Shown one piece after another: positions 42,547-52,084 of a stretch of 57,278 nucleotides of DNA. Position 1 is the stretch's first letter. The number at the start of each line of letters is the position of its first letter. Source of the stretch: Aromatoleum diolicum (lineage in GTDB: Bacteria > Pseudomonadota > Gammaproteobacteria > Burkholderiales > Rhodocyclaceae); contig NZ_WTVQ01000029.1 of assembly GCF_012910955.1 (NCBI RefSeq), positions 1 to 57,278 of the forward strand. Reading direction: 5' to 3'. The notes beneath the pieces were generated by a model. The model was given only the letters and a program-made list of their open reading frames with translations. It did not search any database and was not told where the DNA came from. The position numbers were made by a program, and so were the translations under genes.

Positions 42547-44610
42547 ATGGAACAACTGCTGGAAAACTTTGGCGACGCGAATCACGACGAACTGACGCTG
42601 TGGGTACGCCTGATCGATCATCTGCGCCCGCTGCGTGCATCCGATACCGAACGCGCGATTGGCAACTTGCGCCAGCTTTCGGACACCCTGGCGCATCGAC
42701 CCGAGCTACGAGCACAGCTTAACAGTGCGTTCGGGCGGCTGTTTCGCGAACGCAAGCAGGTCTCGCTCTATGCGTCGTCCGGCCTGCTGCCGTCCACGGG
42801 CTTCTTTTCCGAAATCGCGCGGCGCATCGCGGGACGGCTGTTGCCCGACGTGATCGACACCGCGTACATGAAGGACGTCCTGGCAGTATTGTTTCCGCGC
42901 CGCGACGACGAAGAGTGGGTCAACGCCATCCCGGACGAACTTTGGCAAGCCGTCCTCCATACATTGCTCGCCGACGAAATACCGGCCGCGGAGACCGACA
43001 TCCGTACCTTGCCGCAAGGCATGGCGGAAATCCTTGAAGCCCTGCGCGTTCTGTCCTATCACGTCTCCGCAATCGGTCTGGACCCGGAGTTCATCCGCAT
43101 CGACCCGGACCTGGAGGAGCACGAATCCGCTTTTCTCGCCCAGAATGCCGAGCTGCTTGCCTACATCGACCATTACAAGAATTGGTGGGCCAGCCCGACC
43201 GAGCTTGTCGAGGACGAAAAACACCTCAAGGTCATGCTCGACCAGTGCGAGGAGGTTGTGCAGCGCGTGCGCCGCCGCGCGACCAAGCTCGGCACCAGTC
43301 TAACGCTGACGTTCAAGCTCGAGCGCCTGCGCCAGCATCTGCGACGCATTACGCGACTTCTCTCCTTACTCGACGGATTGCGCCGGCGCCGCATGCTGGC
43401 GGATGTTGCGCCGCAGATCGTGCTCCTGTTCAAAGAGCTGGTACGCTCCGAATGCCGCAAGAACCGCCTTTCCGACTACGTCGGCAAGAATGTCGAATTG
43501 CTGTCGCTGCGCATGACCGAAAGCGCCAGCAAGACAGGCGAGCGCTACATCACCTCGACACGTAGCGAGTATTTCGGAATCCTTAGGTCAGCCGCACTCG
43601 GCGGCGTTATCATCGCAATGATGGCGGGATTCAAGCTCGTCCTGGGCCGACAGGATTTCGCCCCCCTTACCGCCGCTCTCACTTTTTGTCTGAACTATGG
43701 CATCGGCTTCGTTCTGATCCACGTTTTGGGCGGCACCGTCGCCACAAAGCAACCGGCGATGACCGCCAACGCCATCGCCGCCTCGATTGGCGAGACGCGT
43801 GGCAAGGGCCGAGAACTGGAAAATCTGGTCGAACTCATCGCGCGCACCGTGCGCAGCCAGTTGGCAGCGATCATCGGCAACGTCGGCGTCGCGGTGCCGC
43901 TGGCAATGGTCGTCGCACTATGCATCGCGGCAAGCAGCGGAAATCAATTCGTCAGCCCGGACAAAGCCAAGCTGCTGCTCGACGAGATCGACCCCACTGG
44001 CGGCGCCCTGTTTTTTGCCGCAATTGCCGGCGTGTGCCTGTTTCTGTCGGGTCTGATTGCCGGCTACTACGACAACTTGTCCGCCTACGGACGCATTCCG
44101 CAGCGCCTGCTGCAACTAAGCTGGGCGCGTCGGGTGTTCGGCGAGGCCCGCATGCAGCGTATCGCCCGCTACGTCGAGAACAACCTTGGTGCGCTGGCGG
44201 GAAATTTCTTTTTCGGTTTTCTGCTTGGTGGCGTTACCGCGCTGGGCGTGCTCTTCGGCCTGCCACTGGATATCCGCCACATCGCATTTTCATCCGCCTA
44301 CGTCGGTTACGCCACGGTCGGGCTGGATTTCGAGCTCGGCTGGCGAATGGTGGTGCTGGCGGCATCCGGCATCGCATTGATCGGGCTGACCAACCTCGCC
44401 GTAAGCTTCTCCCTGACGCTATACGTCGCGATGCGCGCCCGCCGCATCACTTTTGCGCAGGGGCGCACCCTGATCGGGATGACCCTACTGCGCTTCCTGT
44501 CTCGCCCGCAGGATTTCCTGCTGCCACCGAGCAGCAACAAATCCGACGATCCTCCGCAATCCGGCCCCGCGCGTGAGGAAGTCAGAAGCAATGGTGCAAT
44601 CAACACGTGA
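42547..44610 (+). CDS. Large membrane protein of the 'Gcr site-specific recombinase' family
   Basis: The 687-aa protein has a soluble helical N-terminal part (about 1-330, rich in Arg/Leu) and at least five to seven hydrophobic segments in the C-terminal half (YFGILRSAALGGVIIAMMAG, LTFCLNYGIGFVLIHVLGGT, VGVAVPLAMVVALCIAAS, GALFFAAIAGVCLFLSGLIAG, FFFGFLLGGVTALGVLFG). It contains no recombinase motif (no R-H-R-Y or Ser nucleophile set), so the inherited family name is misleading. The start at 42547 (MEQLLENFGD) is chosen; an ATG at 42481 is also open. Role unknown. Confidence 0.75.
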   Translation: MEQLLENFGDANHDELTLWVRLIDHLRPLRASDTERAIGNLRQLSDTLAHRPELRAQLNSAFGRLFRERKQVSLYASSGLLPSTGFFSEIARRIAGRLLPDVIDTAYMKDVLAVLFPRRDDEEWVNAIPDELWQAVLHTLLADEIPAAETDIRTLPQGMAEILEALRVLSYHVSAIGLDPEFIRIDPDLEEHESAFLAQNAELLAYIDHYKNWWASPTELVEDEKHLKVMLDQCEEVVQRVRRRATKLGTSLTLTFKLERLRQHLRRITRLLSLLDGLRRRRMLADVAPQIVLLFKELVRSECRKNRLSDYVGKNVELLSLRMTESASKTGERYITSTRSEYFGILRSAALGGVIIAMMAGFKLVLGRQDFAPLTAALTFCLNYGIGFVLIHVLGGTVATKQPAMTANAIAASIGETRGKGRELENLVELIARTVRSQLAAIIGNVGVAVPLAMVVALCIAASSGNQFVSPDKAKLLLDEIDPTGGALFFAAIAGVCLFLSGLIAGYYDNLSAYGRIPQRLLQLSWARRVFGEARMQRIARYVENNLGALAGNFFFGFLLGGVTALGVLFGLPLDIRHIAFSSAYVGYATVGLDFELGWRMVVLAASGIALIGLTNLAVSFSLTLYVAMRARRITFAQGRTLIGMTLLRFLSRPQDFLLPPSSNKSDDPPQSGPAREEVRSNGAINT

Positions 44611-44637
44611 TAAATGCAGCCGAATAATGCGGCGCGC

Positions 44638-44666
44638 TTGGTCCTGAGCGCCCGAACGGCTAGAAT
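44638..44666 (+). promoter_or_regulatory. Promoter of tRNA-Arg
   Basis: TTGGTC, 17 bases, TAGAAT, ending 9 bases before the tRNA 5' end. The -10 box is a 5/6 match and the placement suits a tRNA promoter. Confidence 0.55.
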
Positions 44667-44675
44667 TGCGCGCCT

Positions 44676-44750
44676 CTCCTCGTAGTTCAATGGATAGAAC
44701 GAGCGCCTCCTAAGCGCTAGATGTGAGTTCGATTCTCGCCGAGGAGACCA
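44676..44750 (+). tRNA. tRNA-Arg, anticodon CCU
   Basis: A complete cloverleaf: acceptor CTCCTCG/CGAGGAG, D arm GTTCAATGGATAGAAC, anticodon stem AGCGC/GCGCT with loop CTCCTAA (anticodon CCT, reading AGG), T arm GTGAGTTCGATTCTCGC, discriminator A and encoded CCA. It reads a rare codon in GC-rich genomes. It is free-standing between the Gcr-family gene and a convergent protease gene. Confidence 0.95.
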
Positions 44751-44759
44751 CGCTACCGG

Positions 44760-45554
44760 TTATTGCAGCCCCTTGAGCAAGGCCTTGAGGTGCGCCACCG
44801 GAATGGCGTACGTAATGCCGGATGGATCACTGAGGGCACTTTCCTTGGTGTTCTTGACGAACACCATATTCACTATCCCGAGAATCTGACCCGTTTCAGT
44901 GTCGAACATCGGGCTGCCGCTATTCCCCGGATATGCTGTCGCGTCAAGCTGATAGACGCGGAACGCATCACTGGCGAGGCGCCGGATCAATGCGGGATTA
45001 AGCGCCCCGGAATTGGCCTGTGGAATGCCGATTGGCGTTATCGCGGCAACAATGCCACGGTGGGTCACAGGCGACAAACCCAGCACGCTGCCGATCGGAA
45101 ACCCGGTAAACGCGATGCTCTGCCCTTCACTCACCAACTCGCTATCCGCCAGCGGCAAAGCGGGCAATGGCGCTCCCTCCAGGCTCAGCACGGCCAAGTC
45201 GCTGTTCTTGTCGACCGACGTCTTGGTGACCTTGCGCACCATGCTCTGCACCTCACCGGGTAAGGCGATCACCAGCGATTCGAACTGCTCCGCCGGAGAC
45301 AACGCTGGAATAACATGCGCGTTGGTCGCGACGAGGAGGCCATTTCCAACCACGAAACCAGTCCCAAGAAATCGAAAGGGAGGGGTTCGTGTGCGCTGGT
45401 ACGTACCCACTGCCACGATCGACGGCTTGATGCGTGGCACGGTAGCGACAAGGTCAGCGGATGCGGTGCCGGGCCACGGTGCGCACAGCCATGCCAGAGT
45501 AAGCAACGGGATCCAGCGATTGCAACGCCGACAGCAGACTGAAGCTCGCCTCAA
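44760..45554 (-). CDS. Secreted trypsin-like serine protease
   Basis: The 264-aa protein has a signal peptide (WIPLLTLAWLCAPWPGTASA) and a trypsin-fold domain with catalytic triad H80 (ATNAHVI), D119 (KNSDLAVL) and S212 (YPGNSGSP). No PDZ domain is present, unlike DegP. It should act in the periplasm or outside. Its TTG start overlaps the stop of the lytic transglycosylase gene (TTGA), so the two are co-translated. The first 12 residues are Cys/Arg-rich. Confidence 0.83.
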   Translation of the reverse strand: MRRASVCCRRCNRWIPLLTLAWLCAPWPGTASADLVATVPRIKPSIVAVGTYQRTRTPPFRFLGTGFVVGNGLLVATNAHVIPALSPAEQFESLVIALPGEVQSMVRKVTKTSVDKNSDLAVLSLEGAPLPALPLADSELVSEGQSIAFTGFPIGSVLGLSPVTHRGIVAAITPIGIPQANSGALNPALIRRLASDAFRVYQLDATAYPGNSGSPMFDTETGQILGIVNMVFVKNTKESALSDPSGITYAIPVAHLKALLKGLQ

Positions 45555-46507
45555 GAATCCACCTCTCGCTGACTGACGAGTTCGAGTCCGGGCAACACGG
45601 TGCTGGGTTCCGTAATACTGCTGTCGTAAGGATGCTGACGACGCTTGACGAATGCCAGGATCCGTGCCACATAGGCTTTTGTTTCCGGGTATGGCGGCAC
45701 CCCACGGTAGCGATCCACGGCTCCTTCACCGGCGTTGTAACCTGCCGCCGCTAGCGCGATGTCACCGCGAAAATAAGCCAACAGCCACCGCAAATATGCC
45801 AGACCGCCCTTGATGTTATCAACCGGGTCGAACGGATTGCGAACATTAAAGCGCGCCGCCGTCGCCGGAATCAGCTGCATCACCCCCATCGCATTTTTCG
45901 GCGACACCGCGACCGGATTGAGGCCTGATTCGGTCAGGGCAATCGCGAGCGCAAGGCGCGGGCTGATGGCGTAATCGCGCGCCAGCTTAACGACCGTGCG
46001 GGCAATGCTCTGGCGCGGAGCCGCCAGTGCCTGAATATGGCTTTCTGCGCTCCAGCCCGCCTCGAGTTGCTGTTCGGACGGTGGCTGCAGACAGTCTGGC
46101 ACGTCGCCCACGTAATCGCCGGTAAAACGTCGCATCCGCTCGGCCTGTGCGTGTCCCAGAAACGCGGCCATCGCGAACAGCGTACCGGCATATGCATCAC
46201 TGCGCGGCAGACCACGTCCGTTCGCATACATCCAGCCCAACGAATGCATTGCTTCGGCATCACCCAACCGCGCCGCCTCGCAATACAGCGCAGCGGCCTT
46301 AACGGGATCACGCCCAACACCTTCGCCATGTTCGTGGGCGACAGCTTGTTCAAGAAGATAGCGTGCGCGCCCGGCAACCGCCCGATCTGGGAAGGACTCG
46401 GGTCCGTCCCTTTTCGCGATCGCGGCAGTGGATACCGCAACGCCCGCTGCCAGCAGCCACGGCGCAAGCAAGCGAAATCGTCGGTTGGCCCTGCATCGCT
46501 GCTTCAT
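45551..46507 (-). CDS. Lytic transglycosylase with Sel1 repeats
   Basis: The 318-aa protein has a signal/anchor sequence (about 11-31), Sel1-like repeats (AAALYCEAARLGDAEAMHSLGWMYANGRGL) at about 70-120 and an SLT domain from about 170 with catalytic E193 (ALTESGLNP), GVMQLIPATAARF and AAAGYNAGEGAVDRY. It cleaves peptidoglycan between MurNAc and GlcNAc, giving anhydro ends. The ATG at 46507 has GGAGGGG upstream; an ATG at 46579 is rejected. It is coupled to the protease gene. Confidence 0.87.
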   Translation of the reverse strand: MKQRCRANRRFRLLAPWLLAAGVAVSTAAIAKRDGPESFPDRAVAGRARYLLEQAVAHEHGEGVGRDPVKAAALYCEAARLGDAEAMHSLGWMYANGRGLPRSDAYAGTLFAMAAFLGHAQAERMRRFTGDYVGDVPDCLQPPSEQQLEAGWSAESHIQALAAPRQSIARTVVKLARDYAISPRLALAIALTESGLNPVAVSPKNAMGVMQLIPATAARFNVRNPFDPVDNIKGGLAYLRWLLAYFRGDIALAAAGYNAGEGAVDRYRGVPPYPETKAYVARILAFVKRRQHPYDSSITEPSTVLPGLELVSQREVDS

Positions 46508-46566
46508 CCTTGCCCCTCCCGGCCCGACCTGCGTCTGCGCCCTTACCTGCGTTCTAGCAGATCCGG

Positions 46567-47847
46567 CTAAAGCCGCCAAACAGTTACGCCTGCTGCCGCT
46601 AACGAGTGATGGTCATAGGTGGACTTAACATCCACGAAAATCCCGGCAGGCAGAAGCTTGTCAGTCATTCCTTCGAGCGGCATTTCGAGGTAGGCGCGGT
46701 GCGACACCGCGGCAACCACGGCTGCAGCACGCGGCAGTGCGTCCCATTCCGTCAGGCTGACGCCATATTCGTGCCTAGCCTCCGCCGACGCCGCGACGGG
46801 ATCATGAACATGTACCCGGCAGCCAAAACTCTCCAGCTCCCGGATCACGTCAATGACCTTGCTGTTGCGCAGATCGGGGCAGTTTTCCTTGAAGGTCAGC
46901 CCTAGCACTATCACGTCACAGCCGCGGATCGAATGGCCCGCCTGAATCATCTGCTTGACGGTCTGCTCGGCTACATATTTGCCCATACCGTCATTGATCC
47001 GACGCCCCGCAAGGATCACGTCGGAGTGATACCCAAGCATCTCGGCCTTGTGCGTCAGGTAGTACGGATCGACACCGATGCAGTGCCCGCCGACCAGACC
47101 CGGCCGGAACGGCAGGAAGTTCCACTTCGTTCCGGCTGCCTGCAACACTTCGAGGGTATCAATGCCGATCTTGTGAAAGATCACCGCCAGTTCGTTCATC
47201 AGCGCGATGTTCAGGTCGCGCTGGGTGTTCTCTATCACTTTCGCCGCCTCGGCCACCTTGATTGAACTTGCAGGATAGATGCCGGCGGTGATAATCGAAC
47301 CGTAGATGTCCTTGACTTTCTCCAGCGTCTGCGGGGTGTCACCGGAAACAACTTTGACGATCTTCGTGACGGTGCGCTCCTTATCACCCGGGTTGATCCG
47401 CTCGGGGGAATAACCGACGAAAAAGTCCTGCTTCCATTTCATCCCGGACTCACGTTCGATGATCGGGACGCAAACCTCTTCGGTCGCCCCCGGATACACC
47501 GTCGATTCGAAAACCACGACCGCACCACGCTTCAAATTGCGTCCAACTGTCCGCGATGCCCCGATCAACGGCGTAAAGTCGGGCTGGTGAGCGTGATCAA
47601 CCGGTGTCGGCACGGCGACGACGATGAAATCCGCCTCCGCGAGCACCTCCGGATCGGAATGACAGGACAATCGCGTCGCAGCACGCAAATCCTCGGACGA
47701 GACCTCTCCTGTCGGGTCGAAGCCTTCGCGATAAGCCGACACCTTCTCGGCCGACAGATCGAACCCCAGGGTCCGGAATTTCTTGCCAAATTCCACGGCA
47801 AGCGGCAGGCCCACATACCCCAGGCCAATGACAGCAAGTGTGGTCAT
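46567..47847 (-). CDS. UDP-N-acetyl-sugar 6-dehydrogenase (TviB/WbpO-like)
   Basis: The 426-aa enzyme oxidises a UDP-N-acetylhexosamine to the uronic acid for surface polysaccharide. It has the NAD motif VIGLGYVGLPLA (7-18), the conserved VPTPVD, KVIENTQRDLNIALMNELA and the catalytic cysteine C256 in GGHCIGVDPYYL. The KWNFLPFRPG block is typical of TviB-type enzymes acting on N-acetylated sugars rather than UDP-glucose dehydrogenase. It lies downstream of prsT and probably serves the exopolysaccharide made with the sugar transferase at 54245-55633. Confidence 0.87.
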   Translation of the reverse strand: MTTLAVIGLGYVGLPLAVEFGKKFRTLGFDLSAEKVSAYREGFDPTGEVSSEDLRAATRLSCHSDPEVLAEADFIVVAVPTPVDHAHQPDFTPLIGASRTVGRNLKRGAVVVFESTVYPGATEEVCVPIIERESGMKWKQDFFVGYSPERINPGDKERTVTKIVKVVSGDTPQTLEKVKDIYGSIITAGIYPASSIKVAEAAKVIENTQRDLNIALMNELAVIFHKIGIDTLEVLQAAGTKWNFLPFRPGLVGGHCIGVDPYYLTHKAEMLGYHSDVILAGRRINDGMGKYVAEQTVKQMIQAGHSIRGCDVIVLGLTFKENCPDLRNSKVIDVIRELESFGCRVHVHDPVAASAEARHEYGVSLTEWDALPRAAAVVAAVSHRAYLEMPLEGMTDKLLPAGIFVDVKSTYDHHSLAAAGVTVWRL

Positions 47848-47897
47848 GTGTCGACTTCCATAAAAAATTAACTGCTCTTACGCGCTGATGGGCCCAC

Positions 47898-50693
47898 TCA
47901 GAGCTTGTCCTTCAGCGCGCCCAACTCCGTGCGATGGGGACTGTCTGCCGGCAATTTTTCCAACAGCGTGGTAACTTCCTGGCGCGCTTCATCCTTGCGA
48001 CCAAGCCTTACGTACGTCTTGGCCAGATTGACCCGCATTGCCCAGCCGGTCGGAGCCAGCGATACCGCTCGACGCAGGTTCTCCACGCCTTTCTCGGCCT
48101 GCCCAAACTCCACCTGCAGCATCCCCAGCGTGTCCAGCACGGCTGGATTGTCCGGCGAAAGGCGCAATGCCCGTTCCGCCAGCGCAAGCGCTTGCGGATC
48201 CTTTCGCTGGCCGGCGATCCACGCGAGATTGTTGATGACCAGCGGAGCATCGGGCTTGATTTCATTCATCTTGCGGTAGAGCTTTTCAGCATCATCCAGA
48301 CGACGTTCAGTAAGCGCCCGGTCCGCGAGAAAAGCTCGCATTTTGATGTCATTAGGGTTTGCGCGGAGCCAGTCGCTCACTGTCTTCACCGCATCGGCGC
48401 TCTTACCGCTGTGCATCTGCGTCGCATACAGCTTGATCGCAACTTCCGACGTTTTTTCAAGGTCGAGCGCCTTGCGAAAAGCCGGCAATGCCAGCGCCCA
48501 GTTTTTCGTAAGAATATGGATATCACCTTCCAGCGCCCAACCGGTGGACATTTTCGGACGTTGCTTCTGAACCGTACGAGCGATTTCGAGCGCGTCGTTG
48601 GTCCGTTTGTCTTCGAGGTACAGCAATACCAATCTCCGCTGCGCGTCGACGAAATCAGGCTTGAGACTCAGTGCGCGCTTCAGGGATTGTTCCGCTCCCA
48701 CACGATCCTTTGTCAGACGCTGTGCGTCAGCCAGCTCGATCAGGGGTGACACGGCCTGAGGAAGCAAACCCACCTGCTTGCTGAACGCCGCGATTGCCTG
48801 CTGCTGATCACCCGCAGCAAACTGCGAACGTCCAAGCATGCGGAGCACCCTGGGATCATTGGGGTGTGCTGCGGCCACCTCCTGCACCATTGCCAGTGCC
48901 TTCTTCGTATCACGCTGCTCCAAGTCATGGTGCACAAGTGCCAGCTTGGGCGCGACGGCGGCCGGATCCGAACGGGTCGCACGCTCAAGCACCTCACGGA
49001 CCGCTTCGGGCTTGGCCCCGGTGCTTACAAGCAGATCTGCCAGGAGCAAGTAAGCTTGAATCCTTTTCGGATTCGCCGCGATGATTGCCTCGAAACGTTT
49101 TACCGCATCCTGCGGACGCTTCTCCATCAGATCCATCCGCGAGAGACTGAGGGCAGCAGGCAGATGATCGGCCTTCAGCGCGAGCGCCTTCTCCAGCGCC
49201 GCACGCGCACCGGTCAAATCCTTTTTCGCTGCAAGGATCCCGCCCTTGAGCGTATACGTCTGCGGACTATCCGGCTGTTTACTCTCGAGCCTACGCTGTG
49301 CGGCAAGTGCCTTGTCCAGCTCCCCACGTCGCAAATGCACCAGAATAAGGGCTACATCGGCCTCCCCGACACTTGTCGAAAATTGTGACGCCGCCTCAAG
49401 GTCGCTCATTGCGTCGACAGAATCGCCTGCGAACAACCGCGAAATGCCGAGTTGCATCCGCGCTACCGCGTCATCCGGCCTTGCTGCCGCGACTCTTGAA
49501 AAATTTTCTGATGCCTTTTCGATATCGCCGTTTGCGGCGTAGATCTGCCCAGCGAGTTTCAGCGTTTCCACGTCGGGCGCGTCGGCCTCGAGCAGGGGAT
49601 CCAATGTCTCCAACGCCGACAACGGCTCTCCTGAAGCCAGTTGCGATTGCGCCAGGGCCCGGCGTGCTACCGTCTGGCCCGGTGCCCGCCCAACGACCGC
49701 GGCCAAATGCTCCTGGGCAAGTACATGCTCATTGAGACGCGCATGGATCATTCCAGCCAGCACGCGGCCAGGCAGGAAGTCCGGTGTCAACCGGACAGTC
49801 TCAGAAATGTGCTCACGCGCCACCGACAATTTCCCATCGCGGAATTCGACCATGGCCTGCAGATACCGCGTAAGCGGATGAGCGGGGGCCACTTTCCGCA
49901 TCGCCTCGAGGCGCGGGCCCACCGCCTCGAAGTCCCCCTTCTGAAGCAACAACGAAATCAGCACGAAGTGATAATTGATCGCGCTGGGGCGAGCTTTCAC
50001 CGCAGCCCCTAATGCATCGATGGCCTCGCCGACCTGCTTGCGGGCCAACAGCACGTCCGCACGCAAGACATGTGCTTCGGCCTCATCACGCCCCCCCGGA
50101 CGCGCTGCCAACACCGCATCAGCCGCCGCCATTGCCCCATCGAGGTCAGCAGCAATGAGTTGTGTCCGTCCCAAGCCGATTTTGGACGAAGCATCCATCG
50201 GATTTGCGCTCAGCGCCGCTTCGAAGGCAGCTTTGGCGTTTGCGGTATTTTTCCGCCCCAGATGGGCATCCCCTACCGCCCCCAACACCAGCGCCTGGGC
50301 AGTCGGATCCTCAAGGCTCGTACCTTCGAACTCCTTCAGAACCTGATCGAACTCCCCTAGCTGCACCATTGCACGAGCCAGCGGCGGACTGACCTGAGCC
50401 GCAGGAAAACCCAACTCCCCCGCGCGGCGCAACTCCTTGACTGCGCCGGTCAGATTCCCCTGTTGCAAGTTAACCGTGCCCAGCAGAAAACGCGCCTCGG
50501 CCAGTTTGCCGTTTTCCTGTAACGCGTTCTTCAGCTGAATGCTTGCTGCGTTCAGATCATTTTTCGCCAGGTATTGCCGAGCCGATTCGACCATCGCTTC
50601 AGGACTGTCGCCGCACCCCGCCAGCAGCGCAACACACAGCGCCCCCAGCACGAGTCGTCGACCAGATGCAGGAAAAACCATCGCACGAGACAC
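47898..50693 (-). CDS. prsT: PEP-CTERM system TPR-repeat lipoprotein
   Basis: The 931-aa lipoprotein has a signal with lipobox LLAGC and is built almost wholly of tetratricopeptide-like repeats (for example AKNDLNAASIQLKNAL, RPDDAVARMQLGISRL, NPKRIQAYLLLADLL, SPDNPAVLDTLGML). It belongs to the large TPR proteins coded beside prsK/prsR in PEP-CTERM/exosortase organisms. I start at GTG 50693 because AAGGAG lies 8 bases upstream; a TTG at 50699 overlaps the prsR stop (TTGA), and an ATG at 50681 lies too far from the ribosome site. It is probably a scaffold for export of polysaccharide or PEP-CTERM proteins; the function is not proven. Confidence 0.9.
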   Translation of the reverse strand: MSRAMVFPASGRRLVLGALCVALLAGCGDSPEAMVESARQYLAKNDLNAASIQLKNALQENGKLAEARFLLGTVNLQQGNLTGAVKELRRAGELGFPAAQVSPPLARAMVQLGEFDQVLKEFEGTSLEDPTAQALVLGAVGDAHLGRKNTANAKAAFEAALSANPMDASSKIGLGRTQLIAADLDGAMAAADAVLAARPGGRDEAEAHVLRADVLLARKQVGEAIDALGAAVKARPSAINYHFVLISLLLQKGDFEAVGPRLEAMRKVAPAHPLTRYLQAMVEFRDGKLSVAREHISETVRLTPDFLPGRVLAGMIHARLNEHVLAQEHLAAVVGRAPGQTVARRALAQSQLASGEPLSALETLDPLLEADAPDVETLKLAGQIYAANGDIEKASENFSRVAAARPDDAVARMQLGISRLFAGDSVDAMSDLEAASQFSTSVGEADVALILVHLRRGELDKALAAQRRLESKQPDSPQTYTLKGGILAAKKDLTGARAALEKALALKADHLPAALSLSRMDLMEKRPQDAVKRFEAIIAANPKRIQAYLLLADLLVSTGAKPEAVREVLERATRSDPAAVAPKLALVHHDLEQRDTKKALAMVQEVAAAHPNDPRVLRMLGRSQFAAGDQQQAIAAFSKQVGLLPQAVSPLIELADAQRLTKDRVGAEQSLKRALSLKPDFVDAQRRLVLLYLEDKRTNDALEIARTVQKQRPKMSTGWALEGDIHILTKNWALALPAFRKALDLEKTSEVAIKLYATQMHSGKSADAVKTVSDWLRANPNDIKMRAFLADRALTERRLDDAEKLYRKMNEIKPDAPLVINNLAWIAGQRKDPQALALAERALRLSPDNPAVLDTLGMLQVEFGQAEKGVENLRRAVSLAPTGWAMRVNLAKTYVRLGRKDEARQEVTTLLEKLPADSPHRTELGALKDKL

Positions 50694-50695
50694 GG

Positions 50696-52054
50696 TCAAT
50701 TCTCCTTCTTCAAACCAAAGCGATTCATCAGGTCGTACAGTGATGGCCTGCTGATACCAAGAATATCGGCTGCCCGCGCGATGTTTCCGTTCGTGCGAGC
50801 AAGCACACGTACCACCGCGCGACGCTCCGCCTCGTCACGCACATGACGCAGATTAAGGTGCTCAAGGTCCGCCTCCACGGGGTCGAGTCCAAGATCCTCC
50901 GCGGTGATACGCGTTGAATCGGCCATGATGACTGCACGCTTGAGACAGTTTTCCAGTTCGCGGACATTACCTGGCCATCGGTGCGATTCGATGGCCGCCA
51001 ACGCATCATCGCCCAAATGCATGCCGCCTCTTCCGCTTTCCTTGGCAAAGCGCTGGATGAAGGCATGCGCGAGGAGGGTCGCATCCCCTTCCCGGTCACG
51101 TAACGGCGGGATGTCAATCACGATCTCGGCGAGCCGGTAATAGAGATCTTCGCGAAACAGGCCGGCACTGATCTGCGCCTTGAGATCGCGATGGGTTGCG
51201 CAGACCACACGCACGTCCACGGGAATTTCGGTGCGCCCGCCAATACGCTCAATTACCCGCTCCTGCAGAAAGCGCAACAGCTTCGCCTGAAGCGCCATTG
51301 GCAGATCGCCGATTTCATCGAGAAAGAACGTACCCTTATGCGCTGCTTCGATTTTCCCCAAGGTCTGTTTGGCCGCCCCGGTAAAAGCGCCTTTTTCGTA
51401 GCCGAAAAGTTCGCTTTCCAGAAGATTCTCTGGAATGGCGGCGCAATTGATCGCCATGAACCGTTCGCGCACACGAGGCGACAGCGCATGCAGACCACGT
51501 GCCAGTATCTCCTTGCCAGTGCCACTCTCACCCAATAACGCTACAGTCACATTAGCCGAAGCAAGTTTTTCAACCGTACGGCATATCTTTAGCATTGACG
51601 GGTCTCGGGTCAGGATGCCCGAGAGCGCGCTCCCCTGCTGCGCTTTAAGGCGCATGTTTTCCGCCTGAAGATCGTGCAACCGAAAGGCGCGATCGATCGT
51701 CAGCGCCAACAATTCAGGCTCAAAGGGTTTGCCGAAAAAATCGTATGCCCCCATCGCCACCGCCTTTACTGCATTCTCGCGGTCATGCTGGCCAGTCAAC
51801 ACAATCACCTTGGTATCCGGCGCCAACGCCAGCATCTCGCCTAACAACCGAAAGCCCTCAACCACATCATCCGGTGTCGGTGGCAGCCCCAGGTCCATCG
51901 TCACCACTGCGGGTTCGTGCCGCCGCAACTGGGCGATGGCACTCTCCCTGTCGTCGGCAACGATCGTCTCGAACGCATCGAACGCCCAACGCATCTGCTT
52001 CTGCAGTGCGGGATCGTCCTCGACTATCAGGAGAGTTCGTCGCTTGTCGTTCAT
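50696..52054 (-). CDS. prsR: PEP-CTERM sigma-54 response regulator
   Basis: The 452-aa NtrC-type activator has a receiver domain (EDD 12-14, phosphoacceptor D54, K109), an AAA+ domain with Walker A GESGTGKE (175-182), the sigma-54 contact loop GAFTGA (222-227), FFLDEIGD Walker B, and a Fis-type helix-turn-helix at the C terminus (NGNIARAADILGISRPSLYDLMNRFG). It should activate -24/-12 promoters such as the one at 30310-30325. It is encoded between prsK (30 bases apart) and prsT. Confidence 0.95.
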   Translation of the reverse strand: MNDKRRTLLIVEDDPALQKQMRWAFDAFETIVADDRESAIAQLRRHEPAVVTMDLGLPPTPDDVVEGFRLLGEMLALAPDTKVIVLTGQHDRENAVKAVAMGAYDFFGKPFEPELLALTIDRAFRLHDLQAENMRLKAQQGSALSGILTRDPSMLKICRTVEKLASANVTVALLGESGTGKEILARGLHALSPRVRERFMAINCAAIPENLLESELFGYEKGAFTGAAKQTLGKIEAAHKGTFFLDEIGDLPMALQAKLLRFLQERVIERIGGRTEIPVDVRVVCATHRDLKAQISAGLFREDLYYRLAEIVIDIPPLRDREGDATLLAHAFIQRFAKESGRGGMHLGDDALAAIESHRWPGNVRELENCLKRAVIMADSTRITAEDLGLDPVEADLEHLNLRHVRDEAERRAVVRVLARTNGNIARAADILGISRPSLYDLMNRFGLKKEN

Positions 52055-52084
52055 GATCCCTTCGTCATCATCGCAAGATTGCGA

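Noticed and set aside
42547-44750. Integrated element at tRNA-Arg suggested by the recombinase family name
   Set aside because: The protein has no recombinase motif and no repeat of the tRNA 3' end was noticed nearby.
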